Source: JAJEFO01 sp009843725
GTDB lineage: Bacteria > Pseudomonadota > Alphaproteobacteria > Rhodobacterales > Rhodobacteraceae
Direction: 5' to 3'
Assembly (NCBI GenBank): GCA_965243215.1
Contig: CBDEUJ010000004.1
Span: 558,001 to 622,000 of the forward strand
Length of the DNA stretch: 64,000 nt
The notes under the pieces were generated by a model, which saw only the letters and a list, made by a program, of their open reading frames with translations, was not told the origin of the DNA and did not search any database. Position 1 is the stretch's first letter. Every line of letters starts with the position of its first letter. A program made the position numbers and the translations under genes. Of the stretch, positions 43,910 to 52,261 are shown one piece after another.

Positions 43910-45337
43910 ATGGACAAGGAAGACATCCCTTTCGACGAGATGTTCATGGCCGGCGGCGGAGTCCGAAGGCCCTACTCCGACTATCATCAATGGCTGGAAA
44001 GCCAGCACGCGAGGCGCCTTCAGCAGAAATCTTCGGAAGCCGATGCACTGTTCCGAAGCGTTGGCGTCACGTTCAACGTGTACGGCAACAAGGACGCTGA
44101 CGAGCGCCTGATTCCGTTCGACATCGTTCCCCGGATAATTTCGGCAGCCGAATGGTCGAAGCTGACTCGGGGAATCGAACAGCGGATCAGGGCAATCAAT
44201 TCCTTCCTGCACGACATCTACCACCGGCAGGAAATCATCCGGGCCGGAACGCTTCCTGCCAAACTCGTCACGGGGAATTCAGCCTTTTTGCCGCAAATGA
44301 TCGGCATCACGCCGCCGGGAAACGTTTACACCCATATCGTCGGGACTGACATCATCCGAACGGGCGAAAGTGAATTCCTCGTTCTCGAGGACAACGCCCG
44401 TACGCCCTCCGGCGTCTCATACATGCTGCAAAACCGGGAAACGATGCTGCAGATGTTTCCTGATCTCTTCTCTGCCGTGAATGTGCGACCGGTCAGCGAC
44501 TACCCAAGACACCTTCGAAGGTGCCTGTCTGATTGCCCGCCAGCACGATGCGAAGGCAGGCCGGTGATCGGCGTGTTGACGCCTGGCATTCACAACTCGG
44601 CCTATTTCGAGCACGCGTTTCTTGCCGACCAGATGGGCGCGGAGCTCCTCGAAGGTCAGGACCTCCGCGTTGCCGACGGGCGAATCGCCATGCGGACCAT
44701 CCGCGGCTACGTGCCCGTCGATGTCCTGTACCGACGTGTCGATGACGATTTTCTTGATCCATTGAACTTCCGGCCTGATTCTCTTCTTGGCGTTGCAGGA
44801 ATTCTGGACGTCTACCGCGCAGGCGGCGTGACCCTGGTGAATGCCCCGGGCACGGGAATTGCCGACGACAAGGCGATTTATTCCTACATCCCGGACATCA
44901 TACGGTTTTACACAGGCGAAGCTCCGCTTCTTGGCAACGTGCCAACCTGGCGATGTTCGGAGCCGGACCATCTGGCCTACGCGCTCGACAATCTCTCCGA
45001 GCTGGTCGTGAAAGAGATACACGGCTCGGGCGGCTATGGAATGCTCGTCGGACCTGCTGCCAGCAAGCAGGAACTCGCAGAATTCAGGCAGCTCTTGTCT
45101 TCCCGGCCCGACAATTACATCGCGCAGCCGACCATGTGCCTTTCGACGGTCCCGATCTTTGCCCGAAGCGGGCTTGCACCGAGGCATGTCGACCTTCGAC
45201 CCTTCGTTCTTGTCTCTCCCAACAGGATCCATATCTCGCCAGGCGGGCTCACGCGTGTTGCGCTCAAGGAAGGCTCGCTGGTCGTCAATTCCAGCCAGGG
45301 CGGCGGGACAAAGGACACCTGGGTGTTGGAGGATTGA
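43910..45337 (+). CDS. Circularly permuted type 2 ATP-grasp protein
   Basis: 475 aa from the chosen ATG (an ATG at 43898 is also possible). Conserved blocks: PFDIVPRIISAAEW, FLHDIYHRQEIIRAG, EFLVLEDNARTPSGVSYMLQNRETM, VLTPGIHNSAYFEHAFLADQMG, LVVKEIHGSGGYGMLVGP and RPFVLVSPNRIHISPGGLTRVAL. This family is predicted to ligate amino-acid-like groups with ATP. It heads the four-gene set with alpha-E, transglutaminase-like and Anbu genes, proposed in the literature as a peptide-tagging or peptide-synthesis system of unknown product. Confidence 0.92.
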   Translation: MDKEDIPFDEMFMAGGGVRRPYSDYHQWLESQHARRLQQKSSEADALFRSVGVTFNVYGNKDADERLIPFDIVPRIISAAEWSKLTRGIEQRIRAINSFLHDIYHRQEIIRAGTLPAKLVTGNSAFLPQMIGITPPGNVYTHIVGTDIIRTGESEFLVLEDNARTPSGVSYMLQNRETMLQMFPDLFSAVNVRPVSDYPRHLRRCLSDCPPARCEGRPVIGVLTPGIHNSAYFEHAFLADQMGAELLEGQDLRVADGRIAMRTIRGYVPVDVLYRRVDDDFLDPLNFRPDSLLGVAGILDVYRAGGVTLVNAPGTGIADDKAIYSYIPDIIRFYTGEAPLLGNVPTWRCSEPDHLAYALDNLSELVVKEIHGSGGYGMLVGPAASKQELAEFRQLLSSRPDNYIAQPTMCLSTVPIFARSGLAPRHVDLRPFVLVSPNRIHISPGGLTRVALKEGSLVVNSSQGGGTKDTWVLED

Positions 45338-45338
45338 C

Positions 45339-46283
45339 ATGGCCCTGGGTCGAACCGCCGACGGTCTCTTCTGGATGTTTCGCTACCTCGAGCGCAGCGA
45401 AAACACGGCCAGGCTGGTGGGAGCCGGCCTGAGGATCGCCCTGACCCGCTCGCGGTCCGGTGCAGAGGAATGGTCTTCTATCATCAGCACCGCCGGCGCA
45501 ACTGACGCGTTTCTTGCCCGTCATCCAAGCTATGAATTCGACGGCGTCGTAGACTTCATGCTTCGCGACCGGAGCAACCCGTCAAGCGTCATGTCACTGA
45601 TCGAAGCCGCCCGGAACAATGCAAGGGCCGTACGAACCGCCCTGACGAGCGAGGTGTGGGAAGCCACGAACGAAACCTGGATGTTGCTCCGCAGCGCCTT
45701 GAAAGCACCTGTCAAGCACCACAGCCTGCCAGAAGTCCTGGGCCTCATACGCAAGCAAAGCGCCTACGTAAGAGGCGCCTTGCACGGCACGATGCTCAGG
45801 AACGAAATGTTCAATTTCGCGAGGTTGGGCACCTTTCTTGAACGGGCCGACAACACAGCCAGAATTCTTGATGTCAAATATTATGTCCTGTTGCCGTCCG
45901 TCGTCCACGTTGGCGCGCCCATCGACAATGTGCAATGGGAGACAATTCTTCGATCCGTTTCCGCCGAGCATTCCTATGACTGGCTGAACGAAGGTGATCC
46001 GAATCCGGCCGGAATTGCCAGGTTCCTGCTTCTGGACGGACGCATGCCACGGTCGATGGCATTCTGTTGCGGCCAGATCCTCGAAAACCTCCGCTATCTT
46101 GAATCGGGCCAGCCCGCTCCTTCCCCGAGCCTGGCCTTGGCGGAAGGACTCGCCGACAGCCTGCGAGGCCGGGACTCAACGGACGTCCTTGAAGAGGGGC
46201 TGCACGACTTCATCCAGGAAATCATCTCGAGAATTGGAAAGTTGGGCCGCCAAATCGAAACCGACTACCGGTTTCACGCGTGA
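45339..46283 (+). CDS. Alpha-E domain protein
   Basis: 314 aa, almost all helical. It opens LGRTADGLFWMFRYLERSENTARLV and contains SLIEAARNNARAVRTALTSEVWEATNETW, FARLGTFLERADNTARILDVKYYVLL and LLDGRMPRSMAFCCGQILENL, all diagnostic of the alpha-E family. It has no known activity but always travels with ATP-grasp and transglutaminase-like genes. It begins one base after the ATP-grasp stop, with GGAGG just upstream. Confidence 0.92.
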   Translation: MALGRTADGLFWMFRYLERSENTARLVGAGLRIALTRSRSGAEEWSSIISTAGATDAFLARHPSYEFDGVVDFMLRDRSNPSSVMSLIEAARNNARAVRTALTSEVWEATNETWMLLRSALKAPVKHHSLPEVLGLIRKQSAYVRGALHGTMLRNEMFNFARLGTFLERADNTARILDVKYYVLLPSVVHVGAPIDNVQWETILRSVSAEHSYDWLNEGDPNPAGIARFLLLDGRMPRSMAFCCGQILENLRYLESGQPAPSPSLALAEGLADSLRGRDSTDVLEEGLHDFIQEIISRIGKLGRQIETDYRFHA

Positions 46284-47125
46284 AGCGGCTCGGGGCCCGT
46301 CAGATGTTGCTCAAGATCTTCCACCAGACGTCCTATCGATATGATCAGCCCATTCGTCTTGGACTCTTTCAGCTTCGCCTCCACCCAAAATCTGGCCGGG
46401 GACAGGAAGTCCGATCCTGGTCCACCCGAATCGAAGGCGGCACAAAGGAAGTCACCTTCATGGACCAGTTCGACAACCAGGTTGATCTCGTAAGCGCCCA
46501 CGCTCATGCGGACGAGGTTGTCGTAACTGGCGAAGGCGAAGTCGAAGTCACGGATTCCGGTGGAATCTTCGGGGATCATCGCGGGAACATTCCCTTGTGG
46601 CTGTATACGCGGGAGACGGAGGCAACCAGGCCCGGTTCCGTCATTCGCCAATTGGCCGAGGCCTTCTCCGCCGAGTGGCAAGAGAGTTCCCCTGACAGCG
46701 GCGACATCACGTTGCTGCATGCGTTGTCGGCGCAAGTCCTTTCCAGCATGTCCTACCAGCCCGGCACGACCGACACGACGACGTGCGCAGAAGACGCTCT
46801 GGCGGCCGGCGAAGGCGTTTGTCAGGATCACGCGCACGTGTTCCTTGCCGCATCAAGGTGCCTTGGCTTCCCCGCCCGCTACGTAAGCGGTTACCTCGAA
46901 TCCGGCGACGACGGCAATGAACAGGCCGGACACGCCTGGGCAGAGGTTCACGTCGATGGACTGGGTTGGGTCGGGTTCGACGTCTCGAACGGGATTTCTC
47001 CCGACGACCGGTACGTGCGGGTTGCAACGGGGCTTGACTGTCAGGATGCCGCGCCCGTCCGGGGAATGCGGCTCGGGGATGCAGCTGAAACGATGACGGT
47101 TTCATTGCAAGTATCCCAGCAATGA
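46280..47125 (+). CDS. Transglutaminase-like cysteine peptidase family protein
   Basis: 281 aa. N-terminal beta domain (LLKIFHQTSYRYDQPIRLGLFQLRLHP) and transglutaminase core with the triad visible: Cys in GEGVCQDHAHVFLAASRCLGFPARYVSGY, His in GHAWAEVHVDGLGWVGFD and the following Asp. It probably cleaves or transfers on amide bonds. The GTG start makes a GTGA overlap with the alpha-E stop; the ATG eight codons in (46304), where homology begins, is the alternative. Confidence 0.9.
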   Translation: MKRLGARQMLLKIFHQTSYRYDQPIRLGLFQLRLHPKSGRGQEVRSWSTRIEGGTKEVTFMDQFDNQVDLVSAHAHADEVVVTGEGEVEVTDSGGIFGDHRGNIPLWLYTRETEATRPGSVIRQLAEAFSAEWQESSPDSGDITLLHALSAQVLSSMSYQPGTTDTTTCAEDALAAGEGVCQDHAHVFLAASRCLGFPARYVSGYLESGDDGNEQAGHAWAEVHVDGLGWVGFDVSNGISPDDRYVRVATGLDCQDAAPVRGMRLGDAAETMTVSLQVSQQ

Positions 47126-47180
47126 ATTTGTTCGGGCAAAGGGGTGTCAAGGCTCTGCCTTGCCGGCAGGAATTCGCGAA

Positions 47181-47918
47181 ATGACTTATTGCGTCGGCAT
47201 GCGGCTGAACCGAGGGTTGGTGTTCATGTCTGACACCCGGACCAACGCGGGCGTCGACAACGTATCCGTCAACCAGAAACTCTTTCGCTGGGAAGTGCCC
47301 AAAGAAAGGGTCGTGACTGTAATGACGGCGGGAAATCTTGCAACCACCCAAGCGGTCATCAACCTCGTCGAGGAACAAGCCCAATCGGACGACGGCAGCC
47401 GATCCATACTGAATGCGCCCTCGATGTTCCGGGTTGCCCGTTTGATCGGAAAGATCCTGCGCGAGACAATCCAAGAGATCGGTTCCGAAGGGCGCGAGGA
47501 GCCGTCGGCATTTCAGGCGAACATAGTCGTGGCTGGCCAGATTCGGGGCGAATCTCCGAGAATGTTCATGATCTATCCGGAAGGTAACTTCATTGAGTCC
47601 GGACCGGACACGCCCTACTTCCAGCTCGGCGAGACCAAGTACGGCAAGCCGATTTTGGCAAGGGCCTATCGTCCGGATCTGACCTTTGAACACGCGGTCA
47701 AGCTCCTCATTGTCTCGTTTGATTCAACCATCAAGTCCAATCTGTCAGTCGGGCTTCCGCTCGACCTCAGCGTCTACGAGGCAGAAACACTTGTCCCAGG
47801 CCCGACGCGCCGCTTTACTGAGAGCGACGCATATTACAGGACGATTTCGAAGGGATGGAGCCAGGCCATTCAATTGGCCTTTGATTCGCTCCCTGACTTT
47901 TCGTTTGGCGACAGCTGA
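47181..47918 (+). CDS. Anbu, proteasome-related beta-subunit peptidase
   Basis: 245 aa. MTYCVGMRLNRGLVFMSDTRTNAGVDN is the N-terminus of Anbu proteins: Thr2 becomes the nucleophile after Met removal, and there is no propeptide. FRWEVPKERVVTVMTAGNLATTQAVI follows. Anbu is an Ntn-hydrolase related to HslV and the 20S proteasome, forming open-ring oligomers. AGGA lies before the ATG. It ends the operon started by the ATP-grasp gene. Confidence 0.93.
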   Translation: MTYCVGMRLNRGLVFMSDTRTNAGVDNVSVNQKLFRWEVPKERVVTVMTAGNLATTQAVINLVEEQAQSDDGSRSILNAPSMFRVARLIGKILRETIQEIGSEGREEPSAFQANIVVAGQIRGESPRMFMIYPEGNFIESGPDTPYFQLGETKYGKPILARAYRPDLTFEHAVKLLIVSFDSTIKSNLSVGLPLDLSVYEAETLVPGPTRRFTESDAYYRTISKGWSQAIQLAFDSLPDFSFGDS

Positions 47919-48253
47919 CCTCAGGCCGCGATCACGGAATGGCCGCAGCTCAACATCGGCCGAGAATTGGCGTTGCAGCCGCAATCGGCGTCAGGTTTCT
48001 GCCTTCGTCCGAGTTCGGCATCCTGTCTCATGGCGGAAGCGGCAGTTTCACAATGCCCCCCACGTGTTGTGCGCCGATTGATCGGTATGCCACATGTTCT
48101 GCACAAGGCCTTGCTCGCAGACCTCGGTGAGTGGTCGCATCGCGCGACATCAGCAGGAAGTTCCGCGTGGCGTCAGTGAGCGCGCGGCGGGCGCGGGAGA
48201 CGAGCCGCACATCTGCCCGTAAGCGACTGCATTTCGCCTCCCTGCAGCCACAG
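47919..48253. other. Convergent intergenic region, nothing recognised
   Basis: 335 bp between the Anbu stop and the stop of the minus-strand redoxin gene. Open frames on both strands lack homology and ribosome sites. No clear hairpin with a T-run was found. Confidence 0.4.
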
Positions 48254-48772
48254 TCAGGCGGTGCCCCTGACCGGGCGATTGTTCTCGATGTTGAAATTCA
48301 TGCCGTCCAGGAGTTCTTCCAGATCGGGGCGCGCCGCGGGTCCGTTGGAAATGTCCACAAGCATCAACGTGCCGTCCGGACGAATTGCAAATGTGCCGGG
48401 TTCCGCAAACACGCCCGTAGTCTCCGCCTCGGAGAGCGGTTCGGAGACAAAGAGACCAAGCGACCGCATTTGCGCTTCCGTCAACCCGTAGCAAAGGTCG
48501 AAGTCCCAGCCGAACTCCTCCTTGTCTGCAAGCGCCTTTTTTTTGCTGTCGGCCGAGACCACCACGACATCCATGGCGGCGACCCATTCCGGCAGCGCGC
48601 CGTTAAGCTTGTTCAGGAAGCGCTTGCAACGCGGGCAGTGGCGGCCACGATAGACGAACAGCATCGTCCAGCGATCCTTGGGCCGGCCGATCGAGATCGA
48701 CCCCTCGCGATCGACGGCCGGAAAGTCGAGGATCTCTACCGGTGCGCCGACGCGTGGCTTGCTTGAGGTCAT
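48254..48772 (-). CDS. Peroxiredoxin/AhpC-TSA-like thioredoxin-fold protein
   Basis: 172 aa. A CxxC at Cys46/Cys49 in LFVYRGRHCPRCKRFLNKL follows the first strand, and VVVVSADSKKKALADKEEFG and FAEPGTFAIRPDGTLMLVDI fit an AhpC/TSA fold. Thiol peroxidase or disulfide reductase activity in the cytoplasm is likely. The ATG at 48772 is preferred over one four codons upstream because GGAG lies at the right distance only for it. Confidence 0.83.
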   Translation of the reverse strand: MTSSKPRVGAPVEILDFPAVDREGSISIGRPKDRWTMLFVYRGRHCPRCKRFLNKLNGALPEWVAAMDVVVVSADSKKKALADKEEFGWDFDLCYGLTEAQMRSLGLFVSEPLSEAETTGVFAEPGTFAIRPDGTLMLVDISNGPAARPDLEELLDGMNFNIENNRPVRGTA

Positions 48773-49069
48773 GCTGAACTCCATTCAGTGGTTACGGGCG
48801 ACGCAGAGGCGTCCGTCGAAAGTGCCTTCTTTCGTCCGGCACAACAACCATGTTGTCCAAGCGCCGCGACGGGCATCCGCAGCCGCTCCGCGAAAGCTGG
48901 TGCCAGAGCGAGGAATTCGCGCGTCTGTCCGTCCGCCTCGCTGACCGGTCAACTCGCCGTCTCTGCACAATCCGATACGGTGTTCCAGTGCACCTGAAGT
49001 CTGAGCGATAGCCTCAAGCGGCATCTGGCATGCCAGACAAGAAAAGGGGATTATCCCGTTGAGTGACCA

Positions 49070-49089
49070 ATACGCAACATGTTGTGTAT
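49070..49089. promoter_or_regulatory. 20-bp near-perfect palindrome, possible operator
   Basis: ATACGCAACATGTTGTGTAT is palindromic apart from one pair; the core CAACATGTTG is perfect. A related half-site, CCATGTCTTGTAT, lies about 25 bp further on. The site is in a 400-bp gap (48773-49172) without a gene, about 300 bp upstream of the redoxin gene. Which regulator might use it is unknown. Confidence 0.35.
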
Positions 49090-49172
49090 CATGAATGTCG
49101 AATTACACCATGTCTTGTATTCCGGACAGTCAGAGGGATAGTCCCCAAAGATGGCCTCATACAGGTTTCCGC

Positions 49173-49946
49173 TCAGGAAAGGCATCGCTCCTTCTTGATC
49201 CGGTCAAAGGCAATGTTCGCCTCGGAGGTCTTCTTGGCACCGAGCTTGTGGAATTCCTCAGGCATCCCCTTTGCCATCAACCTGTCTGGATGGAAGTCCT
49301 TGATGATCGCGCGGTAGGCTTTGCGGACTTCTTCGTCCGTCGCGTCGCGGCTTACGCCAAGGATCTCGTACGGATCTTCCTCATCAGGAACCGCGTCCGG
49401 AATGTAAGTATGTTCAATGCGCATGCAGTGCTCAGGCGAAAACCCGAATTCACGCGCGACTCGGCTGATGAAGTCCCTTTCTCCGCTATGGTAGGTGCCG
49501 TCGGCTGCGGCAATCTGAACAAGACCGGCAAGAATCTGTTCAAGCATGACCAAATCGTTGCGAACGATGGCCGCGATTTGTCGGGCGTAGGGTTCAAAAC
49601 CGGTCGCGTCCGTCTTGGCGGCATCGAAGATCGCGCCAACCTCCCCTCTAGCCTCGTCCGGGAAAGACACAACGCGCTTGAGGGCATCGATTTCATCGCG
49701 CGTCACCCGACCATCGACCTTGCTGAGTTTCGCAGCAAGCGTGACGAACGCCACCGCGAACGCTGTCTGGACATCAACATTCGAGCGGCGCCACGGGCCA
49801 GCGCGGTTCCCGGCCGCCTTCGCGACATCAGGTGGCGCTCTGCGCTTGTCCACGAGGTGCCCGAGCGCCAGCCCGGCAATGGCACCGAGTGGCCCGCCAA
49901 TTGCAAAACCGGCGGCGCTGCCAAGGATCTTTCCGAATGCGGCCAG
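49173..49946 (-). CDS. TerB-DnaJ (DjlA-like) co-chaperone
   Basis: 257 aa if read from a CTG at 49946. The Gly/Ala-rich N-terminus (AFGKILGSAAGFAIGGPLGA) is a membrane-inserting helix as in DjlA-like proteins. A TerB-like helical domain follows (ADGTYHSGERDFISRVAREFG), then a C-terminal J domain (DPYEILGVSRDATDEEVRKAYRAIIKDFHPDRLM) with the HPD motif. GGGAGCGGG lies just before the CTG and an in-frame TAG lies upstream. The first normal start, GTG at 49853, would delete the N-terminal helix. Confidence 0.8.
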   Translation of the reverse strand: MAAFGKILGSAAGFAIGGPLGAIAGLALGHLVDKRRAPPDVAKAAGNRAGPWRRSNVDVQTAFAVAFVTLAAKLSKVDGRVTRDEIDALKRVVSFPDEARGEVGAIFDAAKTDATGFEPYARQIAAIVRNDLVMLEQILAGLVQIAAADGTYHSGERDFISRVAREFGFSPEHCMRIEHTYIPDAVPDEEDPYEILGVSRDATDEEVRKAYRAIIKDFHPDRLMAKGMPEEFHKLGAKKTSEANIAFDRIKKERCLS

Positions 49947-50211
49947 GTTGCCCGCTCCCTATTTCTCTCAGCGCGCCGGATCTTTCCGGCTGTCGTCGCG
50001 GAATTTCGCAATGGTATAGTGTACGTGCTCCACTGATCCAAGTGCCTGTTGCCACAACTCCGAATTTGGCGGCCGCAATCTCATGCGGGTGCCAATCGAA
50101 GCAGGATCGGGATCGGGAAAGAACTGTCCAGATCATTCGCTCTCACACGCTGCGCGCGGAAACGCAGAACGGAGGACGGCACCCCGCCGCAAGCCGGAAG
50201 ATTGACCGGTT

Positions 50212-50228
50212 CCGGCACCGAATGCCGG
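50212..50228 (-). terminator. Hairpin downstream of oppF
   Basis: CCGGCA (50212-50217) and TGCCGG (50223-50228) form a stem 42 bases past the oppF stop. No T-run follows on the minus strand. It may mark the operon's 3' end. The rest of 49947-50270 (324 bp) has no recognisable gene. Confidence 0.35.
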
Positions 50229-50270
50229 CGCGCCCAAGGCCGGAAATTTGCACCTGCGCGTTATCGGCAC

Positions 50271-51269
50271 TCAGGCCGGAACCAGACTCATCAGCTCCTT
50301 CCAGCGATGGCACGCGACATCATGTCCGTCCTCGGTCTGAAGCGCCGGCTCTTCAGCCTTGCAGATGTCAATGGCATGCGGGCAGCGCGTCTGGAACTTG
50401 CATCCCGGAGGCTGATCCGTTGGCGACGGAATTTCCCCTGCCAGCTTCTGGGCGGTCTTGTCGTCGTCCGGATCCAATGACGGAATGGCCGAAAACAGTG
50501 CCTTTGTGTAGGGGTGCCGAGGCGCCTCGAACAGCTTGCGTGTCGGGGCGGTCTCGATAAGCCGGCCCAGATACATGACCGCCACGTGGTCGCAGGTATG
50601 GGCCACGACCGACAGGTCGTGGCTGATGAACATGAAGGTCAGCCCCAGCTCGTCCTGCAACTGCTTCAGGAGATTGAGCACATCCGCCTGGATTGACACG
50701 TCGAGCGCGGCAACGCTTTCGTCGGCAACCACGAATTTCGGTCCCGAGACGAGAGCCCGCGCAATCGAGATGCGCTGGCGCTGCCCGCCCGAAAATGCAT
50801 GCGGGAACCGCCGCAGATGCTCGAGGTTCAACCGGCATCTCGCCGCGATCTCCCGAACGCGCTCGTCGGTCTCGGCCCTGCCCTTCGTCAGCCCCATCAC
50901 TTCCAGGGGTTCCGCGATGATGTCCCGGACCGTCATTCGGGGACTGAGCGCCGCATACGGATCCTGAAAGATCAGCTGCGCGCGCGTGCGATAGTCCTTG
51001 AGTTCCGCGCCATCCAGTTCCTGAAGGTCGTAGGCAACCTCACCGTCATCATAGTGTGCAGTCCCCGCGGAAATCGGCACGGCCTTCAGAAGCGCGCGCC
51101 CCAGTGTCGTCTTTCCGGAACCGGACTCGCCGACAAGCCCAAAGAAGGAACCCTTTTCGATCTCAATCGAGACGTTGTCGACCGCTTTCAGGAGCTGCTT
51201 GACGAACAGCCCCGACCCGATCAGGAAATGCACGGACAGCCCCGTCGCCTGGATCAGGGAACGGCTCAT
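50271..51269 (-). CDS. oppF: Oligopeptide-type ABC transporter ATP-binding protein OppF
   Basis: 332 aa. Walker A GESGSGKTTLGRALL, QLIFQDPYAALSPRMTVRDII (Q-loop), signature FSGGQRQRISIARAL, ADESVAALDVSIQ, and the C-terminal Cys-containing oligopeptide extension GCKFQTRCPHAIDICKAEEP. Walker B reads KFVVADES, with Ala before Asp as is common. The start overlaps the oppD stop (ATGA). Last gene of the operon. Confidence 0.93.
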   Translation of the reverse strand: MSRSLIQATGLSVHFLIGSGLFVKQLLKAVDNVSIEIEKGSFFGLVGESGSGKTTLGRALLKAVPISAGTAHYDDGEVAYDLQELDGAELKDYRTRAQLIFQDPYAALSPRMTVRDIIAEPLEVMGLTKGRAETDERVREIAARCRLNLEHLRRFPHAFSGGQRQRISIARALVSGPKFVVADESVAALDVSIQADVLNLLKQLQDELGLTFMFISHDLSVVAHTCDHVAVMYLGRLIETAPTRKLFEAPRHPYTKALFSAIPSLDPDDDKTAQKLAGEIPSPTDQPPGCKFQTRCPHAIDICKAEEPALQTEDGHDVACHRWKELMSLVPA

Positions 51270-52261
51270 TCCGCAGCCTCACGATAGATGTGGCAGGCCA
51301 CGCTGTGCGTTTCGTCCAGCCTGCAATTCGTCGGCACAAGCGCCATGCACTCCTCTCCGACAACCTGCGAGCACCGCGTGTTGAACACGCAGCCGGCGGG
51401 GCGCTCAAGCGGTGACGGGATGTCCCCGGGAACAGGTGTCAGAGGCGCGTCAAGATCCTCCAGCTTCGGCAAGGCGGCGATCAGGCCTTGCGTGTACGGA
51501 TGCCGGGGATTCCTGATGACTTCGCGTACCGGGCCTTCCTCAACGAGGCGGCCCAGATACATCACGTTAACCCTGTCGGCGGTCTGCGCCACGACGCCAA
51601 GATCGTGGGTGATGAAGATGATGCCCATGCCGAACTCGGAGACCAGATCCTTCATCAGGTCGATCACCTGGGCCTGGATCGTCACGTCCAGCGCAGTCGT
51701 CGGCTCGTCGGCAATAAGAAGCGACGGATTCGTGGACAATGCCATGGCGATCATCGCACGCTGGCGCATGCCGCCGGACAGCTCGAAGGCGTACTGATCG
51801 AAGCGCCTCGCCGCGTCCGAAATCCCCACACGGTCAAGCATCTCGATCGATACCGACTTCGCGGTGCCCTTCGACATGTCCGAATGCAGCAGCAACTGCT
51901 CCACCATCTGCTTGCCGATCGTGATGGCCGGCGCAAAGCTGGCCATCGGTTCCTGGAATATCATGCTGATCGCGCCGCCACGGACCACGTTCAACTCGCG
52001 TGGCGTCCTGAGCGACAGCACGTCGACCGGCCCGGTGTCTGTATGAAGCGTGATCCTGGACTCGGGCGAATAGACCGCGTTCCTCGCGTTGAGATGCATC
52101 AGGGACTTTGCCGTCACGGACTTTCCCGATCCGCTCTCGCCGACCAGGCCCATCACCTCGCCTTTCATCAGCGTGAAAGACACGTCCTCAACCGCCGTGA
52201 TCAGGCCTTCGTCCGTCCTGAACTGAAGCGTCAGGTTCTCGACCTCGATCAGCGGCGTCAT
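51266..52261 (-). CDS. oppD: Oligopeptide-type ABC transporter ATP-binding protein OppD
   Basis: 331 aa. Walker A GESGSGKSVTAKSLM, MIFQEPMASFAPAITIGKQM, signature LSGGMRQRAMIAMAL, Walker B LLIADEPTTALDVTIQAQV and the C-terminal GCVFNTRCSQ extension. The start at 52261 is fixed by an ATGA overlap with oppC; the longer open frame upstream is oppC in another phase. Confidence 0.93.
   Translation of the reverse strand: MTPLIEVENLTLQFRTDEGLITAVEDVSFTLMKGEVMGLVGESGSGKSVTAKSLMHLNARNAVYSPESRITLHTDTGPVDVLSLRTPRELNVVRGGAISMIFQEPMASFAPAITIGKQMVEQLLLHSDMSKGTAKSVSIEMLDRVGISDAARRFDQYAFELSGGMRQRAMIAMALSTNPSLLIADEPTTALDVTIQAQVIDLMKDLVSEFGMGIIFITHDLGVVAQTADRVNVMYLGRLVEEGPVREVIRNPRHPYTQGLIAALPKLEDLDAPLTPVPGDIPSPLERPAGCVFNTRCSQVVGEECMALVPTNCRLDETHSVACHIYREAAE

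Noticed and set aside
48536..48546. T-run as a terminator inside the redoxin gene
   Set aside because: It is the coding complement of three lysine codons (SKKKALADK) in a well-conserved region, with no preceding stem.
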